Positions 1 to 8,776 of a stretch of DNA of 24,313 nucleotides are shown piece by piece. The notes beneath the pieces are model-generated. The model searched no databases, was not told the DNA's origin, and saw nothing but the letters and a program-made list of their open reading frames with translations. Position 1 is the stretch's first letter. The number at the start of each line of letters is the position of its first letter. Source of the stretch: Ophiothrix spiculata (Eukaryota > Echinodermata > Ophiuroidea > Amphilepidida > Ophiotrichidae); NCBI GenBank assembly GCA_000969725.1, contig JXSR01S022886.1, one strand, 5' to 3'. A program made the position numbers and the translations under genes.

Positions 1-95
1 TAAAATGAGAAGTGTGCTTTTCTGGGAAGGTTGTCCCTTCCTATTCTTTACTGTGTAGGGGACAAAGTTTGACCCCCTGTAAAATGAGAAGTGTG
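1..95. repeat. Short direct repeat at window edge
   Basis: TAAAATGAGAAGTGTG occurs at 1-16 and again at 80-95, giving a 79-bp period. The first copy lies on the window edge, so this may be the end of a tandem array that continues to the left. Confidence 0.5.
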
Positions 96-215
96 TACTT
101 TTTTATGGGGGTCCAGCTTAGGGGAGGTGGGGAATACTAATATGTATCTAAAAATCACTAAGAGATAAAAATAGCAGAGATAGCCCATTTTTACCCCGTG
201 CTCCCCGGTTATTAA

Positions 216-384
216 GAGTATTATTTTGGACAAAATGTTCTCTGAGTCATTAAAAACAACCGAGTGTGATAAAAGAGTGGGATACACAGTATGGATTTTA
301 GGAAATTTGCAAAATGTCAACTTGCGCCAACTGGTTCAAACCTTCTGTTTAACTATGGCAACCAAGATCCTATGATCCTACCGG
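216..384 (+). repeat. Left copy of inverted repeat pair
   Basis: This stretch matches the reverse complement of about 3749-3895 along its whole length. Shared blocks include GGATACACAGTAT, TTTTAGGAAATTTGCAAAAT, AACTGGTTCAAACCTTCTG and CTATGGCAACCAAGATCCTA. Similarity stops sharply after CCTACC at 384. It may be a terminal repeat of a ~3.7-kb element or one of two copies of an independent short repeat. Confidence 0.75.
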
Positions 385-544
385 TCTTTGGGGTGGGAAC
401 AAAGGCAGTTATTAACAAAAACGAGTCTTTAAGTGACAGCGACGCTAAAAAGGGGTGTCTTTAACAAGTCCATACAAAAAAGACTTTCCGTTTTAACGAA
501 ACAACCAAGAATATCTTGAAATGAACAAAAGAAGGTTAACTCTC

Positions 545-600
545 GTCCACCTAAGGGGGCGGGTGGTAATAACCACCCCCTCCCCCCCCCCTTAGGTGAC
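545..600. repeat. C/G-rich hairpin
   Basis: CACCTAAGGGGG near 549 pairs with CCCCCTTAGGTG near 588-599, and GGGTGGT pairs with ACCACCC around an AT-rich turn. The right arm has a run of ten C. It is probably a small MITE-like palindrome. The rest of 385-1538 is AT-rich with no gene that I recognise. Confidence 0.5.
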
Positions 601-1538
601 GACGTGGTACAAAATACCTTAAATTGCTTATTCCATTGTTAAAGCAGTTGTTTAATGTAACAGATGTTTAGAAAACAATACATTTTTATAAAAGGTTTTT
701 TTTAACTGAAACAATCATTTGTTTTCTTCAAACATAGTAACAGTTTATCTTACTTTTGCCTCGGAGTTACATTTTTAAAAAGATTAGAACTTACAGAACG
801 TGCGACTTGATTAGGTTCAAGAGTATTACGGTTAAGCTTGTCAAATCATAAGACAATTTGTTTAAAAGCATAAGTTCTCATAGCCTTTCTTTCTCCATAT
901 ATCGCCAGAAGATAACGTGGGGTACGTCTCTGATTCTATCAATTTGAAAATAAAACTGATAAGTGGATGAGTAATATTCTACGAATAATTTTTTTCTCCC
1001 AGGGGTATAACAACAGTGTCAATATGTTTTAATAAAATTGATTTGATATCTTATAGAAGTTATATATAAGAGGTCAATCAAAGGCCGGATTTCTATTTAA
1101 AATATCAATTAATTTGCGATGTAATATTTGCACTGTTTTATTTAAACGGTTATACATAACAATCAAAAAAATTGAAAATTGAAATTAACAGCGGATTATT
1201 CAAATGTTTTTTTTTACATTGAAACAGATGTTGATTGTGATATAGTTTTAGGAAAAAATAACACATTTTTATCTAAATACTCGTTGAATTTCCTGGATTT
1301 GTCACAGTAACTGTAATCTCAATTTGCCTGGGAGTGATACTGTCAAAACGATTCCCCATGCCATTGACTTATGTCAATACGACAGACTATTTCAGTGACA
1401 CATCATTTGCTGACTTTGACATATATTGTCAGGATCTGCCTCGGTACTGACTAATACGGAGAAGTCGTTTGTCATCATACGATCTGTATTGATTTAGACA
1501 GATCTTGTATTTGTTATGACAAACAAAAGTACATATGT
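601..1538. other. AT-rich stretch without recognised features
   Basis: There are no open frames of interest, tRNA boxes or clear terminal repeats. Homopolymer T and A runs are frequent. The section 1320-1520 is less AT-rich and shows several TGTCA/TGACA words, with no clear meaning. Confidence 0.5.
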
Positions 1539-1786
1539 GATGACTCACCCTGAAAAGGGGGACTTTGCGACATAACACTTTTCGAGAAACTGGTGAAAAT
1601 AGGCAGCAAAAAATAAAGAAAATAATAAGAATTTCCAGTAGATTTTCTGTTTTAAAATTTGATTGTCTTGACCAATTTCAATAAGTAAGGTGACATTTTA
1701 GAAGCTTAAAAAATGCTATAACAGATAAAATGATAAAATCAAAATTGATATTATCTGCAGAGTCCCCCCTTGCGGGGTGAGCCAGA
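1539..1786. mobile_element. MITE copy A (ends GATGACTCACCC / GGGGTGAGCC)
   Basis: The left end GATGACTCACCCTGAAAAGG is matched in inverse by the right end CCCCTTGCGGGGTGAGCC. The same ~240-bp unit recurs in the same orientation at 5090-5326, with shared internal blocks such as GGGGGACTTTGCGACA, AATAATAAGAATTTCCAG and AAATGATAAAATCAAAA. It has no coding capacity. It is a non-autonomous inverted-repeat element of unknown superfamily. Confidence 0.75.
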
Positions 1787-2040
1787 GTCTATGCACAAAG
1801 ATAGTTTTGGTTTTAGTGCAGAGAGTGTATGATCAGAATTATAGGAAAGAGGTAGCCGCACAAAAAAAAAAATCTGCGAGTATAGGTAATCATATAGGTG
1901 TTTTATTTGACGCTAAGGAACAAATCATGTATGTGAAAATTTTAAAATTCCCAGAAAGTGAGCTTTTCAGTTATCTTTATAATGTGTAATTTAACACTTT
2001 CCTTCATTTGAATAAATTTCTTTTAATTTACACATTTTCC

Positions 2041-2288
2041 TAACTTATCTATAAAATGATTACCATATAAATTTGGTTGATTAGTTCAAGACTAATCTGC
2101 GATTTTTAGTCATTGTTTAGTACATAACTAATTAAATTATGAATTTAATGTCAACCCATAAGCATTTTCTAACTTATCTATAAAATGATTACCATATAAA
2201 TTTGGTTGATTAGTTCAAGACTAATCTGCGATTTTTAGTCATTGTTTAGTACATAACTAATTAAATTATGAATTTAATGTCAACCCAT
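2041..2288. repeat. 129-bp-period tandem duplication
   Basis: Bases 2041-2159 are repeated without a visible difference at 2170-2288, separated by 10 bases that carry a near-copy of the sequence preceding the first unit. Each unit contains the hairpin GATTAGT-TCAAG-ACTAATC. The identity implies a recent duplication or an assembly artefact. Confidence 0.9.
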
Positions 2289-2471
2289 CAGCAGTAATGA
2301 ATTTGTCTTTAAAAAGCAAATGACCAATTTATCAAATATTATTTAGACACCGTTTATTACTGCATTTACTTAGTAACTAATCATTTACTCTCTTTTACTA
2401 ATTTTATACCCACGTTAGATACAAAATCTTATTTTGTCTCCAATTTCAAACAATTTATTTATAATTACCAA

Positions 2472-2553
2472 GGTCAAATGGCTCAGTGGTAGAGTGCTCG
2501 CCCTGCTAGCGAGAGGTCTGGGGTTCGAGTTCCTTTTCGGACAGGATTTTTTT
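2472..2553 (+). repeat. tRNA-like SINE head or tRNA pseudogene (Ala-TGC-like)
   Basis: A perfect A box, TGGCTCAGTGG, lies at 2479-2489. A near-perfect B box, GGTTCGAGTTCC (one extra T), lies at 2522-2533. An anticodon stem CTCGC/GCGAG encloses loop CCTGCTA, which would read TGC. Seven T at 2547-2553 could terminate Pol III. The acceptor stem does not pair properly, and loop position 33 is C rather than T, so a functional tRNA is unlikely. A tRNA-derived SINE head or pseudogene fits better. Confidence 0.6.
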
Positions 2554-3748
2554 CTAATAAAATGAAATCCTTGTCTGTTTGTGATTTGTCTTATTGTTAC
2601 TAATGTTCTAGTGTACGATGCGTATTTCTCCAGTCCTTTATCTTCCATATGATACCAAAGTTTTAGCAAAAATGCACGTTTTCTATCATAATTTAAGGCA
2701 CTATGCAACAGAAACAGATCCATGATATTTGACAGACCTATTTTGACGCAAGGCCATTACAGGTTTGAAACAATTTAAAGTTCAAATCTGTTGTAAATGA
2801 ATTTGTAGCTCAGCTTTTTGTAAAATCTGAATATTTGTAACCCTTAATTTATTTTCATTTCTACCATCAGTCCATAAAGCATATTGTGTGGTCTATTTAT
2901 ATCTATTAAACATTTAGACGAAACTAATTTACGATGTTGTAAACAAGTTACCAACATAAAAACACACGAAACAAAGTATGTGTATACAAATGACACGCGA
3001 ATACTACAGAGGTGGAGATCCAAGATAAATCGTCGACTATGTAATCAACTCGTAGTTGTGTTGAACCAAATATTTAGGTCCTGAATCGAAGGAATACTGA
3101 AGACTGAGGTGAACAGATCCTTGATAACAACTCTCTAAACCCCTACTTTGTAATTGAATGAATCATCTTTCGACAATGTAGTTGCTGCAAACAGGATGTG
3201 ACATGACTGATAAGACTCGCTTTTCATTTATCTGTCAGTAGTGTCATCTTTGCACATATATATATCTTGACATAGAGAGATTCATAACCTAAGATGTCAA
3301 TTAATAACATCAGTACTTCATTGCTTCAAGACGCAGCATACTGTCAATTTTCTATTACGCATGTCAATATTTCCCTATTATGTTCTGATAAAATGCCGAG
3401 TATTTAAGAAAAACAAGCCAACAATCAAGGAGATAATGGAAATTAAAATGAATGTATTATTCTAATGTGTGCAAACACCCGTTTTAATAAGTGAGATAAC
3501 TGATGAATAACTGATTCTTTCATTATTTACTACATTTCCTTATATTTACCGACAGAGTTGATAACACTTATTACAAAAAATGGAGTATGGCTGGTTTAAA
3601 GAGACGCATCAACGGAAATGACAAATTTATCTGTAGAACGATATAGAGTTCAACTTTGCATTTTCTTAAGTGTAACGGATATTTAAGGGATTGTGTAAAC
3701 ATGGTAACCATGGGATTCTTGGTGTCCCAAGATGAAGCTCAATGTGGT
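2554..3748. other. Stretch without recognised gene
   Basis: There is no supportable coding frame. A (TA)n-rich patch lies near 3256-3266. The short palindrome CATGGTAACCATG lies near 3699-3711. The function of this stretch is not apparent. Confidence 0.45.
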
Positions 3749-3895
3749 AGGATCATAGGATCTTGGTTGCCATAGTCAATCAGAAGGTTTGAACCAGTTG
3801 GTGCAAGTCGACATTTTGCAAATTTCCTAAAATCTATACTGTGTATCCCACTCACTTATTTTTAATGATTCAGATAACAATTTGTCCAAATAAAA
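3749..3895 (-). repeat. Right copy of inverted repeat pair
   Basis: This is the inverted partner of 216-384, somewhat diverged, with small gaps near the GAGTGGGATACACAG block. It begins at GGTAGGATCATAGGATCTTGG. The ~3.4 kb between the copies has no recognisable transposase, so a terminal repeat of an autonomous element is not supported. Confidence 0.75.
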
Positions 3896-4562
3896 AGTCC
3901 TTTGTCTAAATACAAGGGCTAGTGCAACAGGTAAACTTCATACTCCTAAGTGCAATTTAATGGTAAAGGAACATTCCAATACACAGAAAGTGTCATGCGG
4001 AACGCAATCTCCCAATATATACGTGACTCAAACACTTTGATGAATTTTAAAATGAGACTCAAAAAAAATCTGTAATTTTTTATGACACACTATAGATAAT
4101 TTTTATTCAATATGCAATAGAATCCACAACTAAACTTGTTATTTGCTTTTATTTTTTCCAGTGATGTGTTAATTTGTTTTTACTTGACAAATGTGTATTG
4201 GAATTTTTTTAGTGCTTTTGTCATTATCCTGTTGTGTTTAATATTTTGCAAATACTTCTAAAATAGTTATGTTTTGATAAAATCTATTCTGAAATTCAAA
4301 ACGATTTCATATTTAAGATATATTATTTTATCTATAAAAAAATATGTGTTTATTGATAATTTGATAAAAAAGTTTTATGTCTTTTAATATTAAACTGAGC
4401 TAAAAATATCATATGATATATATTATTCCTGTTTCGACAATAATTGGTTTTAGTATTTTGGTAATGATGTTGAATGGTTAATTGAGGAATTGGTTATTTT
4501 TTTAAGGTTTTCTGTTTTATGTAAGATGTGTATACATAATTTAATTTATTTTAAGATAAATT
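3896..4562. other. Very AT-rich stretch
   Basis: This is mostly A/T with T runs and no gene signals. It leads directly into the retroelement relic at 4563. Confidence 0.5.
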
Positions 4563-4934
4563 AAACATAATAACTCCTGTATCACGCAGTATGTGAACAG
4601 AAGATCTAACTATCCGGAAAACGTCATAAAAGCCATCCCTACTGCTGTCACCCAAACACTATCTAACATCTCTAGTGATGCCAACAAGTTTCATGTTACC
4701 AAATCACCCTACCAACAAGCGCTAAAAGATGCAGGACGTGACCAAACTATTAAGTTCGATCCAAAACCCAGTGATCCCAATGATTCTAAGCGCAAACGTA
4801 GCCGTACCATTATTTGGTTCAATCCCCGAATTAGTAAATATGTTTCTACCGATGTTGCTAGAAAAGTTTTGAACTTGATAGACAAACGTAGCAGCCTTCC
4901 ACATAAATTTTTTAATAGGAACAAAAGTGTTTAA
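4563..4934 (+). pseudogene. Retroelement protein fragment, probably Penelope-like (RT to GIY-YIG connector)
   Basis: One open frame, ending in TAA at 4932, reads Tyr-Val-Asn-Arg-Arg-Ser-Asn-Tyr-Pro, then Tyr-Gln-Gln-Ala-Leu-Lys-Asp-Ala-Gly, a Lys-Arg-Lys-Arg-Ser-Arg basic patch, Ile-Ile-Trp-Phe-Asn-Pro, and His-Lys-Phe-Phe-Asn-Arg-Asn. From family knowledge, this motif order (RSNHP, Y..ALK.SG, R.R.IIWFNP, K.FNRN) lies C-terminal to the reverse transcriptase in animal retroelement proteins that end in a GIY-YIG nuclease. Neither the RT core upstream nor the GIY-YIG domain downstream is present, so this is a truncated relic of about 120 codons. The assignment to Penelope-like elements is from memory of the motif and is less certain than the retroelement origin. 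Confidence 0.6.
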
Positions 4935-5089
4935 ATCCAAACGAATTAACGAAGGAAGGTTCGTTTCATTCTAGCTAAGGACACCTGTTTCTGAATGATA
5001 TAAAAATGGGTCACTTTTGCAATTTACGTTTTAATCAAAATGTTCAGCATATTTACGTTGTGTGTAGGTTATGTCACAAGTAGATATGT

Positions 5090-5326
5090 GATGACTCACC
5101 CCGAAAAGGGGGACTTTGCGACAGAACACTTTCGAGAAACTGATGAAAATAGACAGCAAAAAATAAACAAATAATAAGAATTTCCAGCAGATTTTCTATT
5201 GTAAAATTTGATCGTCTTGTCAACTTGATCAATTTCAACAAGTAAGGTGTCCTTTGAAAGCTTAGAAAATGGTGTAACAGAAGAAATGATAAAATCAAAA
5301 GGCCCCCCCTTTCGGGGTGAGCCATC
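5090..5326. mobile_element. MITE copy B
   Basis: This is a second copy of the 1539-1786 element, in the same orientation. Its ends GATGACTCACCCCGAAAAGG and CCCTTTCGGGGTGAGCCATC are inverse of each other and better preserved than in copy A. The flanks are AT-rich (GATAT left, ATATATA right), but no exact target duplication is clear. Confidence 0.8.
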
Positions 5327-6540
5327 ATATATATAATCGATCACAGGATATCCGATATCTGATACCCTCCCGACAGCGTTATGGGTCATGAGAAAAACTA
5401 TGGGAAGCATGATTCAAAATAATACAATATCTGAAGGAAAGAAGATCTGAAAGCAAAGACAAAAATAATTGTGTAAACATAATGGCTTATTATGTAAACG
5501 ACAAATTGGAGATTCGACTTTGTATTTTAACTTCGAAGAGGTTGCTATTATTTTACCTGTTTATCCATTTTCTCGTAAAATAATTTTTTGAAAATTATGC
5601 CAGCAAATGATTGTGGTATTTACTAAATAATTACATGTATATGACAATATTATCATAAAGTATTTTACCATTAAATGAATACTTCTCATTTTCAAAGAAG
5701 AAAAAGAGGACAAATAAATAGTATTTGCTTCAACTTCCCTCCTGAGTTTTTACACCTTTACATTGGTTTCACAATTTAGTTGTACAAAAAAAGGAAAGTA
5801 GTTAAAGCTACAGTTAAGGATAAAGGTATTTTCTTTTGATTTGAAGCAGGATGCGTTTAATATCAATATATGACACGCAGTTCGTCAATGACTGCAGGCA
5901 AAAATCTTGAAATAAAATTGGATATCTGTTTTACATGTAGAAGAAAAAAGGTGTACATAAAAATATCCCCTTGTCGTTCTCTGTTTATATGGCATTTCAT
6001 TACACTGCAGGGATTTTTTTCGTGTTTCCACTTGCTTACTTTAGAACCAAGGAACACGTTCCACTTGTGGCTTATATTGCTTCAGCTGTTTAAACCAAGC
6101 CTCTTATTTTAGTAATTATGATAGTATGTAATTTTCCAAATGTTTTTTAATTTCTCACGAGATTTCAAATTGACAGTTACACCAAACTCCATAAATTTAC
6201 CGCCAGTTTTACAAAGCTGCTTGCTTAATTAATCGGTACATCATTTAACATGTAAGTTTCAAAGTCAATCGTAAAGTAAAGCTTTTTTGATATAATTTGT
6301 AGAAAAATATATCATTACTTCATGAAAATGTTGATCGTGTTAAAAAACAGCAAATGTGCATAAAAAAAGGATCGTTTAATATGTTACCAGTCACACATGA
6401 GTATCTAATTTAATAAGCATGGTGAATATGGGTAATCAATAAACCTAATTGAAAATGCGGCTCAAACTGCATTATATATATTTACATCAAAGATGCCATA
6501 GGCCTTAAAACTTGGATTATTTATTCACAAATCTCAAAAG
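5327..6540. other. AT-rich stretch without recognised gene
   Basis: Overlapping short frames near 5863-6112 on both strands show no recognisable domain. No terminal repeats or tRNA boxes are seen. Confidence 0.45.
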
Positions 6541-6544
6541 TGAA

Positions 6545-6900
6545 CTCACCGGGATTCGAAACCGATGTAATGAAACTGAGTGTCTCCCATAACCAGGAGT
6601 CCGGTGTGAAAGTAATCTTAGTCCCCCTGAAATGGTAGTCCGCCTTCCATAGACCATAACGGAATAAAGCGTAAACCTAATGTTGCGTGAGAGTTGTTAG
6701 CCTATACTTTACTGTACAACCCGGACAATAAGAACGGGGGACTTACATTCTTGCTATACCGGGTCTAATTGAACTACACGGAATAAGTCGCAATCAATTA
6801 ATTATTGATCGCACATGTACAGGTACGTTCCACACAATTGAATAGTAGCTAGGATACTCAGTCACACGGACGCTGAATTTCATTACACCGGGTCGCTTGG
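6545..6900 (-). repeat. Inverted tRNA-box-bearing repeat arms
   Basis: GGGATTCGAAACC at 6551-6563 is the reverse complement of a B-box-like GGTTTCGAATCCC. Next to it, TGTAATGAAACTGAGTGTC is echoed in inverse near 6868-6894 (GACGCTGAATTTCATTACA). A degenerate SINE-like or foldback element is likely. The GC content is higher than in the surroundings. ACACCATCTAGACT near 6910 recurs as GCACCATCTAGACT near 7050. Confidence 0.35.
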
Positions 6901-7111
6901 GTACGTGGACACCATCTAGACTCAATAAAAATTAGTCACAAACTAGTCGAGCGACTATCCCAAGCTTCTCAAGCTTGCGTAACTAAAATCCACTTGGTTG
7001 AACTGGGATTTCAAGCCTGTTTGAGTAATGTCCGCGTTGGTAGAAATGGGCACCATCTAGACTAACTTTAACACTTACGTGGTCAAGGTCCTCCACATGC
7101 CCGTTAGTAGT

Positions 7112-7637
7112 CAAGGGGGGGGGGGGGTGTCCATATTGACCCAACACTGAAAATGCGCTTTTGCGCATGAAAAAAAAACTAAAACAAAGAAAAAATTTGA
7201 AAATCGGACAAACCGTTTCAAAATGGCGGCCAAAACAAAACTTGCCGTGTCGAGTCAAAATTTTCCCGCCAAAAATTTGAAAACTCACTTCCCAATGGAA
7301 TTTTTCAATAAATTTTGGCTCTTATTTGCAGTATGTAAGTACAAATGCATTCCTGAAATAAAATTTGAAAAAAGATGTTCGGTTTCGATTTTATGGGCAA
7401 AACAAATTTGAAAAGCGCCCTCGAAAATGCTTATTTATGCTAATTAGCATGGGAAGGGGTAGGTCGATTTAAGTTTTTGGCCACCAGGTGAAGGGTGTAG
7501 TAAAGTTAGACAAATACATAGAAAGGCGATGAAAAATTACTTCGCGTTTAACGCGCAAAAACCAGATGTTGGGTCCATAGAGACCCCCTTGACCACTTTT
7601 AAGTGGTCAAGGGGGTCCATATTGACCCAATATTTGG
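7112..7637. mobile_element. Inverted-repeat element with G-run and nearly perfect central palindrome
   Basis: The left end carries TCAAG, thirteen G, then TGTCCATATTGACCCAACA. The same word returns in inverse at about 7570-7596 and again directly at about 7604-7630. The last two are back to back and form a ~75-bp palindrome centred at 7599-7600 (GTGGTCAAGGGGGTC in each arm). Subterminal hairpins GCGCTTTTGCGC and GCGTTTAACGCGC sit inside the ends. There is no transposase. The extra arm suggests two copies joined end to end. Confidence 0.6.
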
Positions 7638-8024
7638 TTTTTAAAAGTGTTAAGCCAGTCAGACTGGTCAAATTAAGTTTTCAGTGATATTGCAAACTTG
7701 GTAGTACTTATCGTTAAATTAAATGTTGTATAGACAGATTATGTTTCGTAAATTCAAACTTAGCAGTACATACCGTTTGCAAAATCTTACTGTATATACA
7801 ATTAGCTAATTTTTCTCAACTCATTCAACTTAACCTTGGCATTTCTATTGTTATTTTTTTTTGACCAGAAACGTACAACACTTATCGACGAATCAGGTTC
7901 TTTGTACATTTCATACATTCATAATTACAAAGGTTACCATGTGCTTCATACACTTGGACCAATATTTTATTTTACATTATTTACCATCTAACTATTTTTC
8001 AATCATGAAAAGATAAATAGTTTC
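7638..8024. other. AT-rich stretch upstream of the gene
   Basis: No gene or repeat is recognised. A run of nine T lies at 7854-7862. Confidence 0.45.
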
Positions 8025-8115
8025 CACTGCCTTTGCGAGGACTCGAACCATGGATTATGGCAGGGGTTAGTCATGCATAACGAAGCGATGGGGATCTACC
8101 GCTGAGCAGCGTTAA
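8025..8115 (-). repeat. tRNA-like SINE remnant, minus strand
   Basis: GGACTCGAACC at 8039-8049 is an exact reverse-complement B box (GGTTCGAGTCC). ACCGCTGAGCA at 8098-8108 is the reverse complement of an A-box-like TGCTCAGCGGT. The box spacing is long for a tRNA without a variable arm, and the T stem pairs poorly, so a SINE-like remnant is preferred over a functional tRNA. Confidence 0.4.
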
Positions 8116-8233
8116 GATCGTGAACTAAAATCTAAATTATAAACATTAGAATGCCGTATTTTTCTTTTGTTAACATTTATATTGTTTACATGCAATTTTT
8201 GCCTCATTGGAATGCTCAATTTGTAAGTAAATT

Positions 8234-8356
8234 ATGCGCATGCGTATATCAGACAAAATGAAGATAATGTAAATACTTAAAACAGGCAATAGACCACTTT
8301 CGTATGTCCCATAATGCATCTTGAAAGTACCACAAATACGGGACCTTGTGACGTAA
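8234..8356 (+). promoter_or_regulatory. Candidate promoter region of the SWIM-YqaJ gene
   Basis: The 160 bases before the first Met contain a palindromic TGCGCATGCG at 8234-8243, which resembles an NRF-1 site, and TGACGTAA at 8349-8356, which resembles a CRE/ATF site. No TATA box sits at a convincing distance. The sites are seen in the sequence; their use as a promoter is inferred from position only. Confidence 0.35.
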
Positions 8357-8392
8357 TTCTACAGATAGTAGTGTTGGGCGAGATCAGTTAAT

Positions 8393-8776
8393 ATGCGTTG
8401 CTACATGTATAAAGCAAGCCCGTATCATAACATCACGTACGCGTACACAGCTGATAGTCACGTCAAGAAAATGAACGCTACAATACCAATTCTATCATCA
8501 TGGAAGCAAGTAAAAAGTCTGTCAATGAGTCAGTTGAACTCTATTTTAAACAAATTTTCAGTCAGTACACAGTTGGGAAGGAAATCAAAGGAAATAATTG
8601 TGTGCAAGTTGTTAAATGTTTCAACAACGGGACCAAGAACCAGCTGTCAGCAACGGCAACGCTACCTAAAGGCAGCTGTACAGGGTACAGCTGCCAAATG
8701 GACCGGGAATATTTCGAAGCTGCCTGAAATAGAGTCAACCACAATGAAGAGCTTTCTAAAAAGCGATTATACAAAG
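8393..8776 (+). CDS. Exon 1: N-terminal part with SAP-like motif
   Basis: Exon 1 encodes residues 1-128. An in-frame TAG at 8369 lies upstream, so the first Met is at 8393, with A at -3. Met5 (8405) and Met27 (8471) are alternative starts. Residues 39-76 resemble a SAP DNA-binding helix-loop-helix: a Leu/Ser-rich first helix, a Gly-Arg-Lys-Ser-Lys turn at 62-66, then a second helix ending Cys-Lys-Leu-Leu. Residues about 102-125 (Lys-Trp-Thr ... Leu-Pro-Glu ... Met-Lys-Ser-Phe-Leu) look like the stretch that precedes the SWIM region in animal YqaJ/SWIM proteins. The exon ends in phase 0 at a consensus donor AAG|GTAAGT. An overlapping +1 frame from 8500 is a shadow because it does not join exon 2. 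Confidence 0.75.

Noticed and set aside
2472..2543. Functional tRNA-Ala(TGC)
   Set aside because: The acceptor stem is unpaired, the B box has an extra base and position 33 is C; a tRNA-derived repeat is more likely.
2415..2723. Minus-strand 102-codon frame with Asn-Pro-Arg-Pro-Leu-Ala-Ser-Arg
   Set aside because: The peptide is the antisense translation of the tRNA-like A and B boxes, a common spurious protein.
4709..4940. Two minus-strand frames of about 70 codons
   Set aside because: Both are antisense shadows of the retroelement relic on the + strand.
8500..8727. 75-codon frame starting with ATG in exon 1
   Set aside because: It is a +1 shadow of the frame that ends in phase at the 8776 donor and joins exon 2.
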